DNA of 64,000 bases from positions 1,397,001 to 1,461,000 of the forward strand of contig NZ_LR134167.1 of NCBI RefSeq assembly GCF_900635775.1, read 5' to 3'. Position 1 is the stretch's first letter, and every line of letters starts with the position of its first letter. Below the pieces are notes generated by a model. The model did not search any database. It was not told where the DNA came from and was given only the letters and a program-made list of their open reading frames with translations. A program made the position numbers and the translations under genes. Shown here in pieces: positions 29,663-38,003 of the stretch. Source of the DNA: Avibacterium volantium (GTDB lineage Bacteria > Pseudomonadota > Gammaproteobacteria > Enterobacterales > Pasteurellaceae).

Positions 29663-31435
29663 TTGCCTGCGTTATTTAATCAAGTTTTATCTTGGCAGAA
29701 TTTGCGTCCTGAGTTAGCAGGGCAAGCAGATTTTTCGCAATCTATTGATTTTTTTGACCTACAATCGCGCGCTCGCGGGAGCGTTTCGCAATTTTTGCAA
29801 AATTCTGACCGCACTTTATTGGTGCTAAAAGCCGATCAGCAAGGGGAATATGCGGTGCTGCTGGAAAAATTTATCAGCCAGTTCCAGCCACAAGCTTTGC
29901 CTTTGCAAGGTGTGCATTATCATATTGAACAAGGTTCTGAGCAAACATTGCCTAAAATCACCCTGCAAAATGCGACCAGCGTGGAAGATAATTTTGCCGC
30001 GAAAAAACAAGTGGCGAGTGCGATCTATTATGATCAGCAACGATTATTTGGTAATCTCCGTTCAAACGGCCAACAGATTGAGCTGCAAAGTGGCTTGGTG
30101 CATCAGTTAAACGGTGGCGTGCTGATTTTAAGTGTTGAGCCTTTATTAACGCAGGTGGGCTTGTGGGAACGCTTAAAACAGCTTTTGAGTGAACAGCATT
30201 TCCATTGGCAATCTTTACATCCTTATAAACCGCTGCCTTGTGATATTCCCAGTTACGATCTGGCATTAAAAGTGATTTTATTGGGCGATCGCACGCAACT
30301 GGCGTTATTAGAAGAATTGGACGAAAGCCTTTATCAGCTGGCGGATTATGGCGAAATTGAAAGCTATTTTTCCCTTGATAACGAGCAAGCGCAGCAACAA
30401 TGGCAAGGTTATGTGCAATCTTATGCGAAACAGCTGGGTATTCAGCTCACGGCGGACGGAATAAATCGACTCTATCAGCTTTTGGTGCGAGAAAGCGAAG
30501 ATCGCCATTGCATTAATATTTCGCCGTTAAAGTTAAAAGAGATATTGAGCAACACGCGCACATTGGTGCAATGCAATGAATTAAGTGCGGTGCAATTTGA
30601 GCAATATTTTCAAGCCAAACAGCAACAGCATGGCTTTTTGCAACAACAAACCTATGCGGATATTCTGCACGAACAAATTTATGTGGCAACTCAAGGCGAA
30701 GCGGTGGGGCAAATTAATGGGCTTTCAGTGATCGAATACCCAGGCAGCCCAGTTTCCTTTGGTGAACCTTCACGGATTAGCTGTATTGTTCAGCTTGGCG
30801 AAGGGGAAGTGATTGATGTCGAGCGCAAAAATGAGCTGGCAGGTAATATTCATAGCAAAGGCACAATGATTGCTGAAGTGTGTTTAGCGAATATTTTAGA
30901 TTTGCCCACTCAACTGCCGTTTTCTGCGTCTATTGTTTTCGAGCAATCTTATAGCGAAATTGATGGCGATAGCGCATCGCTTGCGTGTTTTTGCGTGCTG
31001 GCCAGTGCGCTTTCCTTGCTGCCCTTGCCGCAATCCATTGCTATTACTGGGGCAATCGACCAATTTGGGTTGGTGCATTCCGTGGGCGGTGTAAATCAAA
31101 AAATTGAAGGCTTCTTTGCTATTTGTGAAAAACGGGGGTTAACGGGCAAGCAGGGGGTGATTGTGCCTTCTACGGTGTTAAATCAGCTGAGTTTATCTGA
31201 AGCTGTGATAAGTGCGGTGAAAAATCAGCAATTTTCCATTTGGGCAGTAGATGATGTTTTCCAAGCCTGTGAAATTCTGTTTAAACGCCATTTGTTAGTT
31301 GAGGAAGATAGCACTTACAACGAACAAAATCAGCCATTGAGCGAGCTGATCAGCCAACGTTTAAACGCCCATTCGGAACAACAAAAAAGCGGTTTTTGGT
31401 ATGATCTACTCAATAAACTCAGCTTAAAACGATAA
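29663..31435 (+). CDS. ycbZ: Lon-like protease homologue YcbZ (LonH)
   Basis: A 590-residue protein with a degenerate AAA-like N-terminal half and an intact C-terminal Lon-type protease domain. The catalytic serine is in YSEIDGDSASLA and the lysine in VGGVNQKIEGFF. It lacks a clear Walker A, so it is likely ATP independent, as described for the family. The start appears to be TTG at 29663 (PALFNQVLSW follows). No ATG keeps the conserved N-terminus. In E. coli ycbZ lies between matP and fabA. Both neighbours are present here but displaced by insertions. Confidence 0.88.
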   Translation: MPALFNQVLSWQNLRPELAGQADFSQSIDFFDLQSRARGSVSQFLQNSDRTLLVLKADQQGEYAVLLEKFISQFQPQALPLQGVHYHIEQGSEQTLPKITLQNATSVEDNFAAKKQVASAIYYDQQRLFGNLRSNGQQIELQSGLVHQLNGGVLILSVEPLLTQVGLWERLKQLLSEQHFHWQSLHPYKPLPCDIPSYDLALKVILLGDRTQLALLEELDESLYQLADYGEIESYFSLDNEQAQQQWQGYVQSYAKQLGIQLTADGINRLYQLLVRESEDRHCINISPLKLKEILSNTRTLVQCNELSAVQFEQYFQAKQQQHGFLQQQTYADILHEQIYVATQGEAVGQINGLSVIEYPGSPVSFGEPSRISCIVQLGEGEVIDVERKNELAGNIHSKGTMIAEVCLANILDLPTQLPFSASIVFEQSYSEIDGDSASLACFCVLASALSLLPLPQSIAITGAIDQFGLVHSVGGVNQKIEGFFAICEKRGLTGKQGVIVPSTVLNQLSLSEAVISAVKNQQFSIWAVDDVFQACEILFKRHLLVEEDSTYNEQNQPLSELISQRLNAHSEQQKSGFWYDLLNKLSLKR

Positions 31436-31508
31436 AAACTTTTAAAAATCTCGCCGCACGTTATTTTTTTTAACCTGTTTGCTGTAACGAGGTAGGCAAG
31501 TCAACATA

Positions 31509-31533
31509 GAACCTCCCTCGGAGAGGGAGGTTC
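31509..31533. repeat. Perfect 11-base hairpin after ycbZ without a T-run
   Basis: GAACCTCCCTC and GAGGGAGGTTC pair around GGA. No U-run follows on either strand, so it is not a standard terminator. It ends three bases before the target duplication of the insertion element. Confidence 0.6.
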
Positions 31534-31536
31534 ATA

Positions 31537-31544
31537 AAATATTA
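31537..31544. repeat. Left target-site duplication of the IS1595-family element
   Basis: AAATATTA, identical to 32258-32265. Confidence 0.92.
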
Positions 31545-32257
31545 GGGGCTGTAGTAGATTAGCCCTAAATTTCACACCATTTTCGCAATATTTTTAACTG
31601 CTCTTTTGGTGTCCCAAAGTTAAACCGAAATTCACATTCCTTCAAGAATAAAGGAAAGTTTTTTCGGTTAATTCCATTATATTTTCGCAGTATCCGCTTC
31701 GCCTGATTCCAAAAATTTTCAATGCCATTAATATGATTTTGTTTCACCGCAAATAGCTCGGAATGATTGATTCGTTCGTGGTGAAATTCACTCACATCAA
31801 GCGCATCATAACTGCGATAAGTGTCCGTATAAACCCAGCTATCAGGCTTAATTTTTCTTTTAATAACAGGGAGTAATGTTTCACTCTTGGTGTTTTCAAC
31901 CACAACAGTAAATACCTTTCCTTGTCGTTTTAGTAACCCAAAAACAGCAACTTTTCCAGCCGCTCCTCGTCCTCGTTTTCCCTTTCGATGACCACCAAAA
32001 TAGCTTTCGTCTAGTTCAATTTCCCCCTCAAAAATCTCGTTAACTTCAAGGGATAAATGATAGCCAATCACAAGCCTGATTTTATGGTAGAACAAAGCGG
32101 CTGTATTCGGTTGAATATCTAGCAAATTTGCTGCTGTTCTTGCAGTAACTTCTGCGACAAAAAACTCAAGCAGTTTTTTCTGTATAGATTTCTTTAATTT
32201 ACAATATGTTATCTTCATTTTTGTAGTATAGCATTGTCGCTAATCTACTACAGCCCC
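31545..32257 (-). mobile_element. Intact IS1595-family insertion sequence (IS1016-like)
   Basis: A 713-bp element bounded by perfect 19-base inverted repeats, GGGGCTGTAGTAGATTAGC at 31545-31563 and its complement at 32239-32257, with an eight-base target duplication (AAATATTA) on both sides. One transposase gene fills it. Size, ends and duplication length fit the IS1016 group of IS1595, known from Haemophilus. Identical ends and duplication indicate a recent insertion. It sits between ycbZ and the adhesin gene, 136 bases before the adhesin start, and is transcribed away from the adhesin. Confidence 0.94.
31565..32218 (-). CDS. IS1595-family transposase
   Basis: A 217-residue DDE-type transposase. 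An N-terminal HTH-like part (VTARTAANLLDIQPNTAALF) precedes the catalytic core, with the first Asp in IELDESYFGGHRKGKRGRG, the second in WVYTDTYRSYDAL, and the HINGIENFWNQAKR region at the third position. The gene is full length with no stops, so the element may be active. It lacks the long N-terminal zinc-ribbon of larger IS1595 transposases, as is usual for the IS1016 group. Confidence 0.93.
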   Translation of the reverse strand: MKITYCKLKKSIQKKLLEFFVAEVTARTAANLLDIQPNTAALFYHKIRLVIGYHLSLEVNEIFEGEIELDESYFGGHRKGKRGRGAAGKVAVFGLLKRQGKVFTVVVENTKSETLLPVIKRKIKPDSWVYTDTYRSYDALDVSEFHHERINHSELFAVKQNHINGIENFWNQAKRILRKYNGINRKNFPLFLKECEFRFNFGTPKEQLKILRKWCEI

Positions 32258-32265
32258 AAATATTA
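32258..32265. repeat. Right target-site duplication of the IS1595-family element
   Basis: AAATATTA, identical to 31537-31544. Confidence 0.92.
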
Positions 32266-32273
32266 TACTAATT

Positions 32274-32303
32274 AAACTAATTGGCCTGATTTATTAGTTT
32301 TTT
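32274..32303 (+). terminator. AT-rich terminator-like hairpin before the adhesin
   Basis: AAACTAAT and ATTAGTTT pair over eight bases and are followed by TTT. Before the insertion it lay about 130 bases after ycbZ and may have ended that transcript. Confidence 0.45.
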
Positions 32304-32318
32304 ACTGCGAAAGAAGAG

Positions 32319-32324
32319 TATAAT
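32319..32324 (+). promoter_or_regulatory. Possible -10 element of the adhesin gene
   Basis: A perfect TATAAT lies 70 bases before the adhesin ATG. No good -35 is seen 16-18 bases upstream, so strength or activator need is uncertain. It lies 62 bases inside the right end of the IS. Confidence 0.4.
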
Positions 32325-32393
32325 TCTATCAATTATAGTCAGCTTATAAATTGGCCATGTAATATGTGTTAACTTTTAAAAGGAAAGGATAAA

Positions 32394-35300
32394 ATGAACA
32401 GCATCTATAAAATTATCTATAGCGTAGTAACTCAGCAGTTTGTTGTCGTTTCTGAACTTGCGCGAAATAAAGGAAAGGCTCGTACATTGAGTAATAGTTT
32501 GTTATGTATCGGCATGATGTTTATTTCTACTGATATTAACGCGATAGTTGGAGAGGTAACCATGCCTAGAGTGGGAGATGAAGAGCTAAGCGTTGCGGCA
32601 TATCGTGATCCAAGTAAAGTGGGATATATTCCAAACAAACCTAATTTTACTCTTAATCGCCCTAAATTTGATGATTTGAATGTTTTTGAGAGACAATTAT
32701 TTCGTAGTATTTTGATGACAGTAGATACAAAGATGCGTCAAGATAAGATGCAATTTTATACTCAAGATAACAAGAAGCTAGCTACTCAAGGTATCTCTCA
32801 TCAAGGTAATCGCGAAAATATGATAGAAGATGAGATTAATTATATTAAGAATATATTAACTGATTATTATAGTCATGAAGTATCTGTAGATGGTTATAAA
32901 GGCTATTCTTTTTCCGACGGAGTAAATTCCGCTCCATCATCTCCAAATAAAATTTATTCTAACCCTACTCTGCAGCCCCTTGCTACCAGTGATCCAGGTT
33001 ATGGAAATATAGATGAATATGGTTATAACGCTGAGCCCCCACGTCCTAATGCGGGATTTCCAACTATTCGTGATGGTTTCTTAATGGAGTGGGCGATAGA
33101 GAATAAAAAGTTAGATATGAAAAAAATTGATTTAGCATTGGATGAGGAGTTTGCACTACGAAATCAATTAGAAGCTCAGGGGCTGTTACCTTTTTATAGC
33201 CTTTCACCAAGTGAAGTAGGAATTGGTGAGCGGATTAACAGAGAAGATATTGAGAACTATGATGAGTTGCTTAACGCTTATGCAGAGTTTTTTGAGGAGC
33301 TTGATGCCCAAGGTGAAGAAGCGGATCCTGTTAAGATGAAAGAAGCATATCAAGCACTGCGATGGCTTCAAAGCTTACCTTCTAAAGAAGATAAATATTT
33401 AGAAGGGGAGGGCGTAAACTCTTCTTATAATCGGCAAATTATTAATGTTGCGGGTGGGACAAAAGACACTGATGCAGCCAATATTGCCCAGCTCAAAGCT
33501 GTACAAACTCATTATTTCTCTGCTAATGACAGAAATAAGATAAGTGATAATTATTATAATAATGGAGCTAAAGCTAATTATTCTATTGCCGCAGGTGCTT
33601 ATTCTTTAGCAGAGCGTGAAGGTGGTGTATTAGGCTATATTCCAAATGTTCGATCACTCTCTGACCTAGAAATATTATCTTATAAATCCATCTCTACAGA
33701 TAAAATTGATTTAATCGATCCTCTTAGTGATGCTTATTTGAATTCTTTAATGAAAGAGATTAAAAATGCGTGGAATGGTGTATCTTGGCAAGATGAGTCA
33801 ACTACCGTAGATGAATTGCAGAAGCTCTATCAAAGGATTGAATCTGAGGATTTGGGTGGTGATTCGCAAACTAAAGAAAAATATCTAGGTGCTATCCAAC
33901 AACGAATTGATAATTTAAATGCGCTGGCATATAACAGTGAAGTAGAAATAAAAAATAAAGAAAAAATTGCTGAGTATATTAACCAAAAACAATCTGAAGG
34001 GGTTGATGTTAAACCATATATCAGCACATTAGGGGCCTTAAGCATTGGTGATACTTCTGATCCTGAAAATTTGAAATTACGTCAAATCACCGGAGTGGCA
34101 GCAGGTTTAGAAGATACTGATGCAGTCAATGTTGCTCAATTAAAAACTGCTCAATCGCATTATTTTAGTGTAAAAAGTGATGAGTCAGGAGCAGATTCTA
34201 ACTTTGACAATTTAGGTGCTAAGGGAGTAAATAGTATTGCTATTGGACCTAAAGCTATAGCGGACAATTCTGCGAATTTTTCTACCGCACTTGGTTATAA
34301 TGCGGTTGTGAGTATTGCTGAAAGTGTTGCTTTAGGTGCGAATTCATTGGCATCACGCATATTTGATTCATCTTTTTATCAAGAAAATAAATATCTTGCA
34401 CCAATTGGAGGAGATAGAAGTGCTGAAACTGATTATCGTCCTATTGGTGTGATTTCTGTAGGGAAAGAGGGGAAATATCGTCAAATTACTCATGTTGCTG
34501 CTGGGGTTGAAGATACAGATGCAGTGAATTTGTGGCAACTTAAAAAAGCTATTGACGCAATTGGTACTGCAGTTAATGGAAAAGATGGCAATTCTATGTT
34601 TAGTGGCCTGACAGATCCTGATAATAGCGTAGGAAAAGATGGTGATACCTATCTTGATTCAAATAGTGGTAGAGTTTATAAAAAACAAAACAATGAATGG
34701 ATAGATACTGGAACATCTCTTAAGGGACCGCAAGGAGAGAGAGGGATGACTGGTTCACAGGGACCAAAAGGTGATCAAGGCTTGAAAGGTGAGCAGGGTG
34801 AAAAAGGCGATCAAGGTCTAAAAGGTGACCAAGGAGAGAAAGGTGATGCAGGCTCAGCGATATTGACTGGTAAAAATAAACCAGAAAGCACCACAGGTCG
34901 CGATGGTGATAGTTATGTTGACACTGTTACAGGGCAAGTCTATAAAAAACAAGCTGGTGAGTGGGTCGATACTGAAACCTCATTGAAAGGTCCAAAAGGT
35001 AATCAGGGTGAAAAGGGCGATCAAGGTCCAAAAGGTGATAAGGGTAATAACTCAGGGCAATCTGTAATCAGAGTGACAGGAGATGAAAATATTACTACTG
35101 AGCAATTAATTAATGATATTAAGGTCAAATTAAATAAAGATGTGAAATTAAACAGTGTAACTACAGGAAATACATTCATAGATACTAAGGGGGTTAACGT
35201 CGGTAATGCTCATTTAACAAGGGAGGGGCTTAAAGTCGGTGATACTGAAGTAACTAAATATGGTTTGAAAGTTGGCAATACCATAGTGAATCAGCAAGGG

Positions 35301-35690
35301 GTATTTATTGATGGAGGAAGCGGTCCAAGTATAACTAAAAAAGGTATCAATGCTGGTAATCAGCGCGTCACTAATGTAGCTGATGGGGTAGCTGATATGG
35401 ATGCTGTAAATATGAGACAATTAAACCGCCTTTCAAATCGTATTGATCGAGTTGAGCGTAAAGCCAATGCCGGTGTAGCTGGAGCATTAGCTGTAGCAGG
35501 ACTAGTGCAAACTAGTCGACCTGGTCGTTCTAATATTGCTGTCGGTGTAGGTCATTATGGTGGTGAAAATGCTATTGCCGTGGGAGTCTCAACACGCTCG
35601 GATAATGGAAAAATTGGAGTTCGTTTAAGTGGCACAACAAGTACACGCGGTGATGTAGGTGGTGCTTTCAGTGTGGGGTATGAGTGGTAA
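32394..35690 (+). CDS. Trimeric autotransporter adhesin with collagen-like repeats (YadA family)
   Basis: A 1098-residue surface protein of the type V secretion family. Residues 1-50 are an extended signal peptide (MNSIYKIIYSVVTQQFVVVS). Residues 52-345 form an N-terminal passenger region with no head repeats I recognise. DTDA-N-x-QLK neck motifs occur near 358, 574, 707 and 1002. YadA-head repeats (NSIAIGP, STALGYN, ESVALGANS) cover 613-651. Two collagen-like blocks (778-819, 14 Gly-X-Y triplets; 866-886, seven triplets) each follow a duplicated 32-residue module (DGDTYLDS.., DGDSYVDT..). Stalk repeats (GLKVGDTEVTKYGLKVGNT) precede the C-terminal beta-barrel anchor ending in Trp. The ligand is unknown. 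The gene is unbroken, AT-rich, and contains one uptake signal (34284). Confidence 0.95.
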   Translation: MNSIYKIIYSVVTQQFVVVSELARNKGKARTLSNSLLCIGMMFISTDINAIVGEVTMPRVGDEELSVAAYRDPSKVGYIPNKPNFTLNRPKFDDLNVFERQLFRSILMTVDTKMRQDKMQFYTQDNKKLATQGISHQGNRENMIEDEINYIKNILTDYYSHEVSVDGYKGYSFSDGVNSAPSSPNKIYSNPTLQPLATSDPGYGNIDEYGYNAEPPRPNAGFPTIRDGFLMEWAIENKKLDMKKIDLALDEEFALRNQLEAQGLLPFYSLSPSEVGIGERINREDIENYDELLNAYAEFFEELDAQGEEADPVKMKEAYQALRWLQSLPSKEDKYLEGEGVNSSYNRQIINVAGGTKDTDAANIAQLKAVQTHYFSANDRNKISDNYYNNGAKANYSIAAGAYSLAEREGGVLGYIPNVRSLSDLEILSYKSISTDKIDLIDPLSDAYLNSLMKEIKNAWNGVSWQDESTTVDELQKLYQRIESEDLGGDSQTKEKYLGAIQQRIDNLNALAYNSEVEIKNKEKIAEYINQKQSEGVDVKPYISTLGALSIGDTSDPENLKLRQITGVAAGLEDTDAVNVAQLKTAQSHYFSVKSDESGADSNFDNLGAKGVNSIAIGPKAIADNSANFSTALGYNAVVSIAESVALGANSLASRIFDSSFYQENKYLAPIGGDRSAETDYRPIGVISVGKEGKYRQITHVAAGVEDTDAVNLWQLKKAIDAIGTAVNGKDGNSMFSGLTDPDNSVGKDGDTYLDSNSGRVYKKQNNEWIDTGTSLKGPQGERGMTGSQGPKGDQGLKGEQGEKGDQGLKGDQGEKGDAGSAILTGKNKPESTTGRDGDSYVDTVTGQVYKKQAGEWVDTETSLKGPKGNQGEKGDQGPKGDKGNNSGQSVIRVTGDENITTEQLINDIKVKLNKDVKLNSVTTGNTFIDTKGVNVGNAHLTREGLKVGDTEVTKYGLKVGNTIVNQQGVFIDGGSGPSITKKGINAGNQRVTNVADGVADMDAVNMRQLNRLSNRIDRVERKANAGVAGALAVAGLVQTSRPGRSNIAVGVGHYGGENAIAVGVSTRSDNGKIGVRLSGTTSTRGDVGGAFSVGYEW
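34629..35052 (+). repeat. Duplicated module plus collagen-like block within the adhesin
   Basis: Codons 746-819 and 834-886 hold two copies of the same arrangement: a DGD[TS]Y[LV]D...VYKKQ..EW[IV]DT.TSLK segment and then Gly-X-Y triplets rich in GDQ, GEK and GLK. The DNA copies are similar but not identical, so block number could change by recombination. Confidence 0.85.
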
Positions 35691-35723
35691 ATTTCGTTTA
35701 TTAAAGATAAAGTTCTGTATAAG

Positions 35724-36556
35724 TGATCTGACTTCAAAAAGTTAGACTATATTTTAATTCAAGGACTGAGTTCTGTATTCCACAGGGCTTAGTCCTTTTA
35801 GCTTCACTTGAATACGCTCATTTTGCTTAAAATCGTGTTTTTTCAATATCTCCCAATAGACAATCATTTACTACTGTCATCCTTGGTCGGAGTGAAGTAT
35901 CGGTTTTGCTTATCTAATCGTTTCATTGCCTGTGGCATCATTCTGATTATCTGCTCAAAATTCGGACCTCTCGACCCATCGTAAGCGATAATGTCTTTAA
36001 TTTTCGCTATTTTGCGATAAATCGTCTTTACTTACTGTGAAATCTCTACATTTTTATCGACCTTTGACTTGATATGATATGCGTGTCAATCCTATTAGCC
36101 CAAGTAACATTTCCAATAGGAAACGCAGACGTAGGGCATTTTAGATGACAGCTTTTCCTATATTTTTGTTGGTTGAGTTCTTGCAACTCTTTTAGAATTG
36201 CATTCTCCACATCTCATTTCAAAATTCGGTAACGAAAGTGTTCCTCTTCGGTTCTGGGCCTCAGTGGAATACTGTCCTTTTTGATAGCTCGAATGACCTT
36301 TAATTTAAGCCAACAGAATAATATCGTTTTTTACTTAACATGCTTAATTCATTGATTTTATTATGATTAAATTTGACAATCTAGCGCGTTAATGTTCTTT
36401 TGGTAAGCTGAAAATACCAGCGAGTAAGCGAACGTTTTTTTTATTTTGAAGATAAAAGTCGAGTACTTGTTGTTTGAAATGTTGGGGATATTTAGGCATA
36501 AAAAATCTGCACCTTACTCACTTGGTTGTTTAGTCCAACTTTTGGGGTGCAGATCA
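35724..36556 (-). mobile_element. Decayed IS3-family (IS150-like) element
   Basis: Imperfect ends of 26 bases (19 matches) start with TGATCTG at 35724 and, inverted, at 36556. On the minus strand an orfA remnant starts at 36499 (MPKYPQHFKQQVLDFYLQN) and stops after 36 codons. Near 36160-36260 a TEEEHFRYRIL..ENAILKELQELNQQK piece of orfA is readable with a stop inside. Near 35915 the ILHSDQG core of the orfB DDE domain is readable in another frame. At 35769-35840 the orfB end NERIQVKLKGLSPVEYRTQSLN is intact up to its stop (two short overlapping parts). The 833 bp against about 1.2-1.4 kb expected shows internal deletions. No functional gene remains. Confidence 0.88.
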
Positions 36557-36822
36557 ATTGGTTATTGGGGCGAAAAAGTTAAATTTTTGCACCGCATTTT
36601 GCGGCAAACTTTGCTCATCTTAAAAGTGCGGTAGGATTTTTCTATATTTTATTTAGGCGAGCAGCGATGTTCGCCTTTTTTATTTCTCAAAATTAAATAA
36701 TTTACTCACTGATCGGACAAGTTGAGCGAACAAGTGTTAGCTATATCTATTTTCTTCTAATCCTGATATTATGCGGAATAAATTGATACGTTGCGTATTT
36801 TTATACATAGAAGGAAACAAAA

Positions 36823-37356
36823 ATGATGGACAGTTGTACACCAAATAAAAAAAGTAGCTACAGCTATGAGGATTTATTGGCATCAGGACGTGGTGAATTA
36901 TTTGGCGAACAAGGCCCACAGCTCCCCGCACCAACAATGTTGATGATGGATCGCATTGTGGAAATGAATGAAACAGGTGGCGATTTTGAGAAAGGTTATA
37001 TTGAAGCGGAATTAGATATTCGCCCTGATCTTCCTTTCTTTGGTTGCCATTTTATTGGCGATCCTGTTATGCCGGGGTGTTTAGGGCTAGATGCGATGTG
37101 GCAACTTGTCGGTTTCTATCTTGGCTGGATCGGCGGCAAAGGAAAGGGCAGAGCCTTAGGTGTTGGCGAAGTGAAATTCACTGGGCAAATTTTGCCAACA
37201 GCGAAAAAAGTGATTTACCGCATTAATATGAAACGTGTGGTAAACCGCAAATTAGTTATGGGCTTAGCAGACGGTGAAGTTGAAGTGGACGGGCGCATAA
37301 TTTATACCGCCAACGATCTTAAAGTCGGCTTATTCCAAGATACTTCAGCATTTTAA
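36823..37356 (+). CDS. fabA: 3-hydroxydecanoyl-ACP dehydratase/isomerase FabA
   Basis: FabA dehydrates and isomerises the C10 acyl-ACP intermediate, the branch point for unsaturated fatty acids in the cytoplasm. It is a hot-dog fold enzyme with the active-site His76 in [13 protein letters not shown] and Asp90 in LGLDAMWQ. The N-terminal [16 protein letters not shown] is diagnostic. It has 177 residues with a short N-terminal extension relative to E. coli. AAGGA precedes the start. It is the right-hand core boundary of the adhesin island. Confidence 0.96.
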   Translation: MMDSCTPNKKSSYSYEDLLASGRGELFGEQGPQLPAPTMLMMDRIVEMNETGGDFEKGYIEAELDIRPDLPFFGCHFIGDPVMPGCLGLDAMWQLVGFYLGWIGGKGKGRALGVGEVKFTGQILPTAKKVIYRINMKRVVNRKLVMGLADGEVEVDGRIIYTANDLKVGLFQDTSAF

Positions 37357-37398
37357 TGATGATATTTTTGTAAGATTAATTGGAACCAATTCCCTTAT

Positions 37399-37437
37399 TG
37401 GCTCAGGCGTTACCCTTTTGCGCTTGAGCCTTTTTTA
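37399..37437 (+). terminator. Terminator after fabA
   Basis: GGCTCAGGCG and CGCTTGAGCC pair over ten bases (one G-U) with an 11-base loop and are followed by TTTTTT. ybaK converges from the other side. Confidence 0.85.
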
Positions 37438-37447
37438 TTTTGATTGT

Positions 37448-37930
37448 TTATTCAGTATCGTCCACTATATCCGCAAAACTGGCTTGCAATACATCAGCTA
37501 AATCTTGCGATGTGAGTTCCACACTCAAACCGCGTTTACCGCCAGAAACATAAATTTGTGAAAAATTTAAGGCAGATTGCGCAATCACCGTTTTCAGTTT
37601 TCTTTTTTGTCCTAAAGGGCTAATTCCCCCCACTAAATAACCCGAGCTTTTTTGTGCTGCATCTTTGTCCGCCATTTCCACTTTCTTCACGCCAATGGCT
37701 TTTGCCGCTTTCTTTAAATTCAGCATATTTGCCGTAGGAAGCACAAAGCAGGCGAGCTTTTTCTGATCGCCATTTTCCGCCACAAGTAAAGTTTTGAACG
37801 ATTGCTCAGGCGGAATGCCTAATTTTTCTGCAGCTTCATCGCCAAAATGGGTATTGTTTGGATCGTGGTCATAACTATGCAAAATAAAAGGGATTTTATG
37901 TTTTTTTAATAAATCAATGGCTGGTGTCAT
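37448..37930 (-). CDS. ybaK: Cys-tRNA(Pro)/Cys-tRNA(Cys) deacylase YbaK
   Basis: A trans-editing hydrolase that removes cysteine mischarged onto tRNA-Pro, acting in the cytoplasm. The fold motifs [29 protein letters not shown] and [15 protein letters not shown] match YbaK, with the conserved lysine in the first. It has 160 residues. It is divergent from usg. Confidence 0.92.
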   Translation of the reverse strand: MTPAIDLLKKHKIPFILHSYDHDPNNTHFGDEAAEKLGIPPEQSFKTLLVAENGDQKKLACFVLPTANMLNLKKAAKAIGVKKVEMADKDAAQKSSGYLVGGISPLGQKRKLKTVIAQSALNFSQIYVSGGKRGLSVELTSQDLADVLQASFADIVDDTE

Positions 37931-38003
37931 TTTCTTTTCCTGTCAGAATTCGGTAAAATATAACGCTTATTTTACGCTGATTATTAAAATCAAGGGAGAA
38001 AAA

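Noticed and set aside
34730-35060. Collagen-like repeats as a sign of a CRISPR or tandem-repeat array
   Set aside because: The frame is open throughout and the repeats encode Gly-X-Y triplets. Units are degenerate and there are no spacers.
36446-36634. A 62-codon frame on the plus strand before fabA
   Set aside because: It overlaps the orfA remnant of the IS3-family fossil on the other strand and the element end. It is a shadow of that.
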